Assembly (NCBI GenBank): GCA_050176585.1
Contig: JBFXHX010000053.1
Coordinates: 1 to 22,190, forward strand
DNA length: 22,190 nt
Source of the DNA: CAYYWP01 sp050176585
Lineage (GTDB): Bacteria > Desulfobacterota > Binatia > HRBIN30 > CADEER01
Direction: 5' to 3'
Position 1 is the stretch's first letter. Each line of letters opens with the position of its first letter. Of the stretch, positions 16,201 to 22,190 are shown in pieces. A model generated the notes under the pieces. It did no database searches. It was not told the origin of the DNA and worked only from the letters and a program-made list of their open reading frames with translations. The position numbers and the translations under genes were made by a program.

Positions 16201-17062
16201 CTTCGGCGGCGGCGGCGGCGCGCCGCTCCGGGCTGGCAATGGCATCGAAGACGTTCAACAGTGCCTCGCGGGACTCCGCGGCGCCGACAACCAAGTCTCG
16301 CGTTGCGCTCTCGCCCGGTCCAAGCGCGATGTTCTCGCGCAAGACGAACGCCGGGTCGAGGACGCTTCCAACAGCGCCCGAGAGATCGGCGCCGGGCTCG
16401 CAGCCGCGCGGCTGCGCGCCCAAGCGGTTGCGGCCGAGGAATAGCGCGCGGTTCGTCTCCCAAGACACACCCCGGGCCCCCAGCAGCGCCGCGGCCATCG
16501 CCGGCGGTTGCTCGCTCGCGCTGCGCGGGCGGCGCCGCGCGAGCAACGCGCCGCGCTCGGCATTCCATTCGGTTTCGACGAACAGTTTCGAGAACGCCGG
16601 GTGGGCCGCGTGGGCGGCCGGCTGGTTCAACACGATCGGCGCATAAGCGGTCAGCTGCACCTGTCGGGCGCGCGCGGAGCGGTTGTGCAGGGTGAGGCGC
16701 CGCAGCTCGACATCGCAGTCGGGCGGGACGCACACCGCGGCGATGGCGGCGAGCTCGCCCAGCTCATGCGTCATCACCACACCGCCCGCGTCGGCGTGCG
16801 CGGTGTACCGCGCACCCGCGGGCACGCCACAGGGTTGAGCGCCGACGGACCAGAGCTCTTCCGCGCGGTCGACGTCGCGCAGGTAAATGAACAGGCCGTC
16901 GCCGTCTTCGACCCGATCGCCCTCCCAGCCGGTGAGCTGCGTGTCGCGCCACGCCGAGAAGCCGGTGCCCGCTCCCGTCAACAGTACGCGATAGCGGCCG
17001 TTCGACAGCAGGCGGCCGCGCGGTGCGGGATCGTACAGATATGCGAGGTCCGTCGCGGGCAT
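13211..17062 (-). CDS. GH94 beta-glucan phosphorylase related to the C-terminal half of NdvB
   Basis: This is a 1283-residue protein without signal peptide. It matches the phosphorylase half of cyclic beta-1,2-glucan synthase: an N-terminal beta-sandwich (about 1-210), a helical linker (about 270-460), a second beta-sandwich opening FDNGFGGF near residue 471, and the (alpha/alpha)6 catalytic domain from about 800. Key motifs are GFRDQLQD (near 823), HWWHPP (near 861), GTGDWNDGMNRVG (near 952, the expected catalytic Asp segment), ENGGQYTHGAMW (near 1109) and YTGSAGWMYR (near 1185). The membrane and GT84 half of NdvB (total near 2800 residues) is missing, so it cannot make glucan by itself. A stand-alone beta-1,2-oligoglucan or other beta-glucan phosphorylase is most likely. 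The ATG at 17062 is chosen because GGAG precedes it by 8 bases and it lies 2 bases after the upstream stop. Confidence 0.9.
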   Translation of the reverse strand: MPATDLAYLYDPAPRGRLLSNGRYRVLLTGAGTGFSAWRDTQLTGWEGDRVEDGDGLFIYLRDVDRAEELWSVGAQPCGVPAGARYTAHADAGGVVMTHELGELAAIAAVCVPPDCDVELRRLTLHNRSARARQVQLTAYAPIVLNQPAAHAAHPAFSKLFVETEWNAERGALLARRRPRSASEQPPAMAAALLGARGVSWETNRALFLGRNRLGAQPRGCEPGADLSGAVGSVLDPAFVLRENIALGPGESATRDLVVGAAESREALLNVFDAIASPERRAAAAAEAAAAERHLRERLGLDAARAEQLQDLAVGIAYQHPHLSGAAEIRRRAAGAMSQLWAHALGGRPLALLLAGADAALQREALAAHAYWTALGAGIDLLIVCADARGAEVAAAMAARQPGVVVRSLEQLSDGALEVALAYASLVADGALPRLTWGAQANGASAPGRLAARPPAAAGSIPLRGDGSLHFDNGFGGFTADGREYAIRVGGDGDERPPLAWTNVIANESCGFLATESGAGYTWSRNSREHRLTPWYNDPVADPHGEALYLRVEGRGGAFWSPQPGPAPAPGARYEVRHGLGFSRWRVRAYGLEQDVVQFVPRSDSIKITRVRVTNTSDRPLRLSAFTYARVVLGVTTRESARFVVTERDVSGALVATNRVAGEFSDGEMFAAALAPAGGTVHATADRAAFIGRGRSPAAPVAMSAADALDGATGVGLDPCLALQVVFEIAAGQTADCVFLLGDAIDRAGVRHMLAKYGSGVAVEAALEEVCAFWRALVGAVQVRTPAPAIDLMVNGWLLYQVLSCRLWARSALYQSGGAYGFRDQLQDALALVYARPDFTRAQLLLHAAHQFVEGDVLHWWHPPLARGIRTRFSDDLLWLPYVTATYIGITGDIGVLEESVEFLRTRSLEPGEDEAYLLPERSGERASLYEHCCRAIDRSLTSGPHGLPLMGTGDWNDGMNRVGREGRGESVWVGFFLYDLIGAFVPFCVERGDRRAERYTEYRAALHAALNDAGWDGAWYRRAYYDDGTPLGSAVNAECRIDALAQAWAVISGAASPERARQAMDAAERQLVDREAGLIRLLTPPFDRGVHDPGYIKGYVPGIRENGGQYTHGAMWVVQAEAQLGRRDRAAAYLEMLSPVSHAGSRARAALYEVEPYVVAADIYGVEPHRGRGGWTWYTGSAGWMYRIALESVLGIRIERGAELVIHPRVPDEWPGFAVELTLHDGSARYQIEVENPRGSASQVVSISVDGAPGRIEDGVARVALLKDRALHRVAVVLGSTC

Positions 17063-17064
17063 CG

Positions 17065-20000
17065 TCAGTGCTCCATTACCACATCGGCCGGAAGCTGGTG
17101 GATCACGATTTGTTGTCCGGCGGCGCCAACCGGCCGCCCATTCACGGTCGCGCTGCGCAGCGGACCCGGCAGTGGTGGCGCGAGCACGACGCCCCCCGGA
17201 GGGCTGATGGCGTCGCCAGACACCTCCATGCGGGTTGTGGACGCTCCACTCGCGCTGACCCTGTAGGTGATCACACCATAGTACGTCGGCAGCCGGCCGA
17301 CGCCCGCGCCGCCTTCCGCCTCGATCCACGCCCGCGGCAACCCGGCGCCGAGCACCAGCGCGCCATCGTCTTCGCGCTCATACGCGAACATGGTGCGGAT
17401 CGCCTCGATGAAACCGGAGCCGACCCAGGTGTGCGGCATGTCGCCGATGAACTTCGGCGCTGTCGGATCACGCCAAACGATCTCCGCCCATTGATTCCAG
17501 CCCTTCGGCCGGCGCCCCTCCAGCAATCGCCCCAGAACGTCGAATGCCGCTTCGCGCTGTCCCAAGCGCACAAGCGCGCTCACCGTCCGCAGCTCGTAGG
17601 GCGAATACGCCTCCCAACGGCCGTTCCCGTTGCCGCGCTGGCGCAGCTCGGCGTGATAGCGTTCAAAGGTTCGCGCCAGTGCAGCGGGAGGCAGCCGCGA
17701 CTGTTCCTCGCCCGGATAGAGGGCCGCGGCGGTCGCGCTGGGATCGAAGTCGGCGAGCTCGGCGGAAGCCGGCACGTAGTCGAGCCCGCGCGTCTCGATG
17801 ACGCGGGCAATCGAGGCGTGTAGATCGCGCTGCAATCCGTCGCGCAGTGCCGCTATGCGGGTCGCTTGAGCCTCGTCGCCCACCGCGGTGGCGAGTCGCA
17901 CGGCGTCCTTCAGGCCGCGCAGAGCGAAGAAATCGTCCCAATACGAGTGCACGGGATGCGCGGCATATCCCTCATGGCTCACCGACTCGGGCAAGAGGCC
18001 GTAGAACACCCGCCGGTCGCCCTCGGCGTACTGCGGGGTCAGGCGTTGCGCGCGTAGCCCTTCGAGGTAGTCGACCGCCGCCGTGGCATGCGGCCAAAGC
18101 TCGTGCACGAGACCGATATCGCGCGTGTAGCGATAGTACTCGGCGAGCGCGAAGAGGAACTCGCCATTGCTGTCGTGCTCGGGCAGCGGGTCCGGCCCGT
18201 GGCGGTCCACACAGCACGGAATCTTGCCGTCCGGATACTGATAGCGCGCGTACCAAGGCAGGAACTGCCGCACCGGCCCCGGCATGCCGAGCTGCAGCAG
18301 TGCCGCCGACGTCATGGCGCCATCGCGTATCCACGAGCGCGCGTATGTCCGCGAGCCCGGCTGGATCGCGTCATCGTCGCGGTTGATCAGGATGTACGCC
18401 AGCGTGCTCTTCACCGTGCGCTCGATGTCGTTTGCGCTCGGCGGGACGGTGAAATCGACGCACCCGAGCCGCCGCCGCCATGCGGCCGCGGTCGTGGCCA
18501 GCCCGCGGGAGACCTGCACGGCCGCGCCCTCGGGCGTGACCTTCGCCATCGCAGCATCGACATCGTAGTAAGGGATGGCCAGATACACCTCTTCGCGCTC
18601 CTGCGGCGCGAGGCGCAGCGTGTATCCCAGAGCAGCAGAGGCGTAGCCCATCGGATCCGAAACCTGGAGGCGCCTAGGCAGCACGCCGTCCAGCAGCATC
18701 TCCGCAACCTGCCCCTCATCGAAGGTCGTCGCACCGACCTGTGTGGGCGGGGTCAGCGAGAACACCGACCAGTCCCGGTTGACGTGCAACGCGCGGGCAT
18801 CGAAGACGAGATCGCGGATCGGCGACACGCCCCCGACCATGTTCAAGGTCTGCCAGGGCGGCAGTACTTGAAACGGACGCACGGCGAGAAACAGATTCAC
18901 ATCGCGCGCCGTATCGCTCGTGTTGTCCAGTCGATACCGCGCGAGCAGGATGCTCTGCCCCGGTTCGCCGTAGACGAAGGCGGTGATGGCCAGGCTCAGT
19001 GGCCCCGCAAACCACGTGACCGTCGGAATCGGCAGGTACCCGTCCTCGAGCGACTGCTCCGTCTGCACGTCGTGCCAGGTGATCAGCGAACCATCGCTCC
19101 AGAGAAAGGGCTCGATGGAGAACGCTCCGCGCGCGACCTCCAGCATTCCTTCCTCGTTCAATGCCGCTTCCTTCCGATCGCCGTCGGCCCCGAGGATCGT
19201 CCAGTAGCTCTGTTGCCCGCTAAAATACTTGGGATACGTCCCCGCGGGTGCGGCGCGGGCCATGCTCTCGAAAAATTGATTCGGCGAAGCGGCCAGCTCG
19301 AGCGGAATGACGCTGAGCTCGCGGATGCCGTAGCCCTCTCCACGGCTGCTCTGCTGTAGATCGAGGCGGACGAAACGCGATTCGCCGTCCGGGAGGTAGA
19401 TGTAGTCGCGTTCGCCGTTGCCGCGCGTGCAGCGATACGCCGGCGCCCAGTTCGCACCATCGTCCGACGTCATCACCTGGTAGCTGACGGCGTAATCCGC
19501 ATCGTCCCATTCGATGATGAGGCCGCCGTATTCGCGCGCCTGGCCGAAATCGAGCATGAGCCATTGTTCGGCGGCCAGCGATCCGCTCATCCAGCCCGAA
19601 TGGAGGTCGGCGTCGAGCGCGCGCGCCGCATCCGCGCCCGGCGCGGACGTCGAGGCCGTCGCGCGCGGGGGCGCCGGCGCCCGCGCCGACATGGGGCGCT
19701 CCTCGAGGGCGAGATTGTCGACCCAGACGGAGCCCTTGTCGCCGGCCGCGCCGGTGATCGCAAACTCGACCGCGGCGATGTCGCGCGGTTGTCCGCCGCT
19801 CAGCGGCCCCCACGCGAACTGCAGGCGAGGCTTCTTGATCCGCACGATCGTCCAGTCACCGGGCAAGACCGTATCGTGCTCGCGATACCACCACACGTTC
19901 TGATCGGTGCTGTCGATGAGCTTGAACTCGAAATCGACCGGCGGCGCCGTCGCGCGAATGCGGTACGTGAAGGCATAGTTGGCGGGCAGCTTCACGTTGA

Positions 20001-20238
20001 TGGCCTTGCGCACCAGCACGTGCCCGCCCACTTCGGGGAACTCGAAGTCCACGCGCAGCGCCATGCCGGTGGGGCCGCTATCCTGGGCCATCTCGACTAG
20101 CGCGCCACGGCTCGCGACTGCCGTCCACCCGTCGAGCCGCTCGAAGGTGTCGAGCACCACGATGGCCTGCGCGGGCCCATACGCCAGTGCGCCCAATGCC
20201 AGCGCGAGCGCAGTCCAGACCCACCGAGCAGTGCTCAC
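17065..20238 (-). CDS. Secreted discoidin-domain protein with six-hairpin glycosidase region
   Basis: This 1057-residue protein begins with a signal peptide (STARWVWTALALALGALA then a YGPAQA cleavage site). Residues about 25-180 form a jelly-roll module starting VVLDTFERLDGW. Residues about 195-310 resemble a discoidin (F5/8 type C) domain with HSGWMSGS, QWLMLDFGQ and FVRLDLQQSS. From about 330 a beta-sandwich leads into an (alpha/alpha)6 region with ARSWIRDGAM (near 639), a PEHDSNGEFLFALAEYYR acidic segment, NQWAEIVWRD and GDMPHTWVGSGFIEA, a pattern of GH15/GH63-like clan enzymes. The specific family and substrate are not recognised. The GTG at 20238 is chosen because it gives a clean signal peptide and has GAGGAG before it; an earlier ATG would place an Arg-rich stretch ahead of the signal. 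The stop is 2 bases before the GH94 start, so both are co-translated. Confidence 0.85.
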   Translation of the reverse strand: MSTARWVWTALALALGALAYGPAQAIVVLDTFERLDGWTAVASRGALVEMAQDSGPTGMALRVDFEFPEVGGHVLVRKAINVKLPANYAFTYRIRATAPPVDFEFKLIDSTDQNVWWYREHDTVLPGDWTIVRIKKPRLQFAWGPLSGGQPRDIAAVEFAITGAAGDKGSVWVDNLALEERPMSARAPAPPRATASTSAPGADAARALDADLHSGWMSGSLAAEQWLMLDFGQAREYGGLIIEWDDADYAVSYQVMTSDDGANWAPAYRCTRGNGERDYIYLPDGESRFVRLDLQQSSRGEGYGIRELSVIPLELAASPNQFFESMARAAPAGTYPKYFSGQQSYWTILGADGDRKEAALNEEGMLEVARGAFSIEPFLWSDGSLITWHDVQTEQSLEDGYLPIPTVTWFAGPLSLAITAFVYGEPGQSILLARYRLDNTSDTARDVNLFLAVRPFQVLPPWQTLNMVGGVSPIRDLVFDARALHVNRDWSVFSLTPPTQVGATTFDEGQVAEMLLDGVLPRRLQVSDPMGYASAALGYTLRLAPQEREEVYLAIPYYDVDAAMAKVTPEGAAVQVSRGLATTAAAWRRRLGCVDFTVPPSANDIERTVKSTLAYILINRDDDAIQPGSRTYARSWIRDGAMTSAALLQLGMPGPVRQFLPWYARYQYPDGKIPCCVDRHGPDPLPEHDSNGEFLFALAEYYRYTRDIGLVHELWPHATAAVDYLEGLRAQRLTPQYAEGDRRVFYGLLPESVSHEGYAAHPVHSYWDDFFALRGLKDAVRLATAVGDEAQATRIAALRDGLQRDLHASIARVIETRGLDYVPASAELADFDPSATAAALYPGEEQSRLPPAALARTFERYHAELRQRGNGNGRWEAYSPYELRTVSALVRLGQREAAFDVLGRLLEGRRPKGWNQWAEIVWRDPTAPKFIGDMPHTWVGSGFIEAIRTMFAYEREDDGALVLGAGLPRAWIEAEGGAGVGRLPTYYGVITYRVSASGASTTRMEVSGDAISPPGGVVLAPPLPGPLRSATVNGRPVGAAGQQIVIHQLPADVVMEH

Positions 20239-20245
20239 CGTGCTC

Positions 20246-20279
20246 CTCACGTGAGCCGCCGTTATCCCCGGACGGCGGC
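20246..20279 (-). promoter_or_regulatory. Palindrome and hairpin in the leader of the discoidin glycosidase gene
   Basis: CTCACGTGAG (20246-20255) is a perfect palindrome 7 bases upstream of the GTG start and covers part of the Shine-Dalgarno. Directly beside it, GCCGCCG (20255-20261) pairs perfectly with CGGCGGC (20273-20279) across an 11-base loop. In the transcript the 7-bp hairpin ends just before the ribosome binding site. A role as operator or as translation-control element is possible but not shown. Confidence 0.4.
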
Positions 20280-20412
20280 CCCAGCGCAACGCCATGAGAC
20301 GGCCATGCCGCGCGACGGCCGCGGTGGAAGCCGGCCTGCGGGACCCGCGAAGCCGCGGTGACCGGGCGGTGCGCGTAGTCGGCCGCGCCGGCAGCAACGG
20401 ACCCGCGCCCGG

Positions 20413-20424
20413 GCCACATGTGGC
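20413..20424. repeat. 12-base palindrome downstream of the histidine kinase gene
   Basis: GCCACATGTGGC is a perfect inverted repeat 29 bases beyond the kinase stop, in the 214-base gap before the discoidin gene. It is a candidate operator for the carbohydrate gene pair or simply a transcript-end hairpin. No promoter boxes could be recognised with confidence in this gap. Confidence 0.35.
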
Positions 20425-20452
20425 TCAGTCGAGCGGTGACCCCCGCGAACGG

Positions 20453-21799
20453 CTAGACGGTACTCGCCGCGTTCAGCCGAACCGGCAAGTCGCCGACCGG
20501 ATCCGGAACTGGGCCGCGCGAGGCCACGCGGATCGGCAGCGTGACGGTCGCCGTGGTGCCTGGGCCCGCATTGTTGGCGATCTGCAGGGTTCCGCCGTGC
20601 GCCTCCGCCACCGCTCGCACGATGAACAAGCCGAGGCCCGAACCGTCGATGCCCCGCCCCTGCGCGCCCCTGAAGCGCGGCTGGCCAAGGTGCGGCAACT
20701 CCTGCGGTGGGATGCCGGGGCCGTCGTCGATGACGTCGATCGCGACCGCTTCACGCAGCCGGCGTACCTTGAGGCAGACACGGCCGCCGCCCGGTGTAAA
20801 CTTGATCGCGTTGCCCAACAGATTCGCGATCAAGCGCTCCACCTGCACGCGATCGAGCGCCAGGCGCGGCAGCCCCGGCGGCACCGACGCTTCGAGGGCG
20901 ATGCCTTTGAGGGCGCTCGCGCTGCGCGCGATCACCAGGGCGTCGTCGATCACGTCGGACAGGTCCAGCCACTCCGGCTGGACCACCAGGCGGCCGCCCT
21001 CGATGCGTTCCGCATCGATCAGGTTTTGCGACAGCGCAATCACCTGCCGCGTGCTGGTGCGAATCCGCGTCGTCAGATCGGCTTGATTTTCGTTCAATGG
21101 CCCGGCGCTGCCATCGAGGAGCAGGTCGGCCAGCGATTCGATCACACCGAGCGGGTTCCTCAGGTCGTGGCTGACGGCGGCCAACAGATCGAGCCGCAGC
21201 GAGCGCATGCGCCGGGATTCCGCCTCCCGCTCTCGCGTCCGCGCGTGATGCACGAGCTGCCCGAAGAACAACGCCACCACGAACAGGAACGGAACCCGCA
21301 GCATGTACTCCTGGGTCAACAGGCTCTCGACGGCGACGTAGCGCGATACCGTGTAGACGTGTGCGACCATGATCAGCAGCACCGCACCGATGATCAGACC
21401 GATGCGCTCGGACAGCGCGCTCAAGAACAGCACGGCGAAATAGAGCACGAACAGGTCGTTCGAGGAGGCGCCGGTCAATACGAGCGCGAACGTCAATGCC
21501 GAGATGTCGAAGCCCATCAGGCACCACTCGAGGACCGCTGCGGACCGCACGCGCGTCAGCAGCTCACTGACCACCACGTTTGAGCCGAGATAGCCGGCGA
21601 CGAAGAGCGCGGCGAGTACCGGCACCTGTGATTCCGCGCGGCTGAACAGGACCAGATATGACGTCGCCACGATCAGCACCCACCGCAGCAGCACGAGGGC
21701 CTGTGCCTGATGCAACGACGTGAGCGGAAACGCAGCATTCCCGCCCGCTGTGCGAGCATTCGCTGCCGACGTGGGCTCCACGCCAGAGACTGGGAGCAT
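20453..21799 (-). CDS. Membrane sensor histidine kinase with six predicted helices
   Basis: This is a 448-residue protein. About six hydrophobic helices lie between residues 33 and 185 with very short loops, so the sensor is within the membrane and there is no large periplasmic domain. A short charged coil (about 186-203) leads to the HisKA domain with the phospho-acceptor His211 in AAVSHDLRNPLG. The ATPase domain shows the N box LLGNAIKFTPGG (Asn330), DDGPGI (358-363) and GSGLGLFIV (386-394). All catalytic motifs are intact. No HAMP or PAS domain is visible, and no response regulator gene is in the window. The ATG at 21799 has no good Shine-Dalgarno but is the only suitable start before the first helix. 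It is on the same strand as, and 214 bases upstream of, the discoidin glycosidase gene. The signal sensed is unknown. Confidence 0.93.
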   Translation of the reverse strand: MLPVSGVEPTSAANARTAGGNAAFPLTSLHQAQALVLLRWVLIVATSYLVLFSRAESQVPVLAALFVAGYLGSNVVVSELLTRVRSAAVLEWCLMGFDISALTFALVLTGASSNDLFVLYFAVLFLSALSERIGLIIGAVLLIMVAHVYTVSRYVAVESLLTQEYMLRVPFLFVVALFFGQLVHHARTREREAESRRMRSLRLDLLAAVSHDLRNPLGVIESLADLLLDGSAGPLNENQADLTTRIRTSTRQVIALSQNLIDAERIEGGRLVVQPEWLDLSDVIDDALVIARSASALKGIALEASVPPGLPRLALDRVQVERLIANLLGNAIKFTPGGGRVCLKVRRLREAVAIDVIDDGPGIPPQELPHLGQPRFRGAQGRGIDGSGLGLFIVRAVAEAHGGTLQIANNAGPGTTATVTLPIRVASRGPVPDPVGDLPVRLNAASTV

Positions 21800-21819
21800 A
21801 GGCCGTGCCGGTCCGGGTC

Positions 21820-21835
21820 ATGGCGCACCCGCCAT
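21820..21835 (-). other. Small hairpin in the leader of the histidine kinase gene
   Basis: ATGGCG and CGCCAT pair perfectly around a 4-base loop, about 20 bases before the kinase start. The stem is only 6 bp and its role is unknown. The rest of the 266-base stretch from 21800 to 22065 shows no convincing gene; a 66-codon Arg-rich frame there (22061-21861) has a GTG start and no recognisable family. Confidence 0.3.
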
Positions 21836-22038
21836 CGTGGATGAACGAGGCGCCACGCCGTTACTGGGCGCTCCGCGCGAGCTCGGTCGCCGTTGACGCG
21901 CGCCGTGCGTCGAAAGATCGCCGATCGTCACGCCGATGCACAATCGGCCGCGCGGCGCGCACAGCATGGGTCACGGCGCGTGATACTGTGCCGCGCGCGC
22001 GGTCCGCCATGCGCTCCCACCACGCGCTGCGCAGGCGT

Positions 22039-22054
22039 GCGGTCGAAGGACCGC
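22039..22054 (-). terminator. Hairpin just after the HTH gene, possible terminator
   Basis: GCGGTC and GACCGC pair perfectly around a 4-base loop, giving a 6-bp GC-rich stem 11 bases beyond the stop codon of the minus-strand HTH gene. There is no T-tract, so intrinsic termination is uncertain. Confidence 0.35.
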
Positions 22055-22065
22055 GGCCCACGCGC

Positions 22066-22190
22066 TCAGGAACCCGGCGCGGGGCGCACGGCCGCGCCGC
22101 TGACGCGCTCGAGCGATACGCCGAGCGCAGCCGCCAAGCGGCAAAGCTCTTCGGGGTGCGGCTCCACCGTGCCGTTCTCGATCGCCGACA
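22066..22190 (-). CDS. C-terminal end of an XRE-type helix-turn-helix regulator
   Basis: The gene enters from the right edge; only the last 40 codons are present, with the stop (TGA) at 22068-22066. The visible residues read SAIENGTVEPHPEELCRLAAALGVSLE, which matches the recognition helix and following helices of Cro/C1-type domains (usual pattern of IENG followed by P....L..LA..L.V). The tail after that is only about 12 residues, so the protein may be little more than an HTH domain, unless other domains lie upstream. It is on the same strand as the histidine kinase. Its targets are unknown. The start and full length cannot be seen. Confidence 0.75.
   Translation of the reverse strand, partial: SAIENGTVEPHPEELCRLAAALGVSLERVSGAAVRPAPGS

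Noticed and set aside
15017..16444. A 475-codon plus-strand frame opposite the GH94 phosphorylase
   Set aside because: Antisense to a protein with continuous family motifs, and its translation shows no recognisable domain.
21861..22061. A 66-codon minus-strand frame starting 4 bases after the HTH gene stop
   Set aside because: The product is Arg-rich without a recognisable pattern, it has a GTG start with no good Shine-Dalgarno, and its first part covers the hairpin at 22039-22054. It could be real, but support is too weak.
1..22190. CRISPR arrays, tRNA or rRNA genes, insertion sequences and attachment sites
   Set aside because: No repeated spacer pattern, no cloverleaf-like segment, no transposase or integrase motif and no terminal repeats were seen on reading both strands.

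Overview
The window is a GC-rich bacterial segment made of two convergent blocks. The left block (1-13086, + strand) is most of a group 1h (formerly group 5, 'actinobacterial-type', high-affinity) uptake [NiFe]-hydrogenase operon. The right block (13211-22190, - strand) holds a carbohydrate-active gene pair, a sensor histidine kinase and the end of a small DNA-binding regulator. Group 1h hydrogenases are known from Actinobacteria, Acidobacteria, Chloroflexi and some Proteobacteria (for example Ralstonia eutropha H16). An NdvB-like beta-glucan phosphorylase beside a secreted discoidin glycosidase would fit a proteobacterium or related soil lineage, but the taxon cannot be fixed from this sequence.

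Hydrogenase operon. In order: the 3' end of the small subunit (hhyS), the large subunit (hhyL), a NifU/Rieske-like iron-sulfur protein (hhyE-like), three cluster-specific proteins of unknown function (DUF5947-like, DUF6084-like and a 470-residue protein), the large-subunit maturation endopeptidase, a 33-residue single-helix membrane peptide, a YceI-like protein without signal peptide, hypC, hypD, a GmhA-like SIS isomerase, hypE, a second hypC, a muconolactone-isomerase-like small protein, and hypF. Many junctions overlap by 1-11 bases or have gaps under 20 bases, so this looks like one transcription unit. HypC, D, E and F make and insert the Fe(CN)2CO centre and the protease finishes the large subunit. 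The other proteins probably serve electron exit, membrane contact or assembly. hypA and hypB (nickel insertion) are not in the window. A strong hairpin lies between hhyL and hhyE and may separate expression of structural and accessory genes.

Right block. A six-helix histidine kinase (21799-20453) is followed, after a 214-base gap containing palindromes, by a secreted protein with a jelly-roll module, a discoidin (F5/8 type C) module and an (alpha/alpha)6-type glycosidase region (20238-17065). Two bases later comes a cytoplasmic 1283-residue protein that matches the GH94 phosphorylase half of cyclic beta-1,2-glucan synthase NdvB but has no glycosyltransferase half. The pair looks like an export/uptake or trimming system for a beta-glucan. 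At the right edge is the C-terminus of an XRE-type helix-turn-helix protein.

The most interesting points are the Cys-rich, His-depleted Rieske-like site in the HhyE-like protein, the set of uncharacterised conserved accessory genes (including the 33-residue membrane peptide and a cytosolic YceI that might bind quinone), the duplicated HypC, the SIS isomerase embedded in the hyp genes, and the coupled discoidin-glycosidase/phosphorylase pair.
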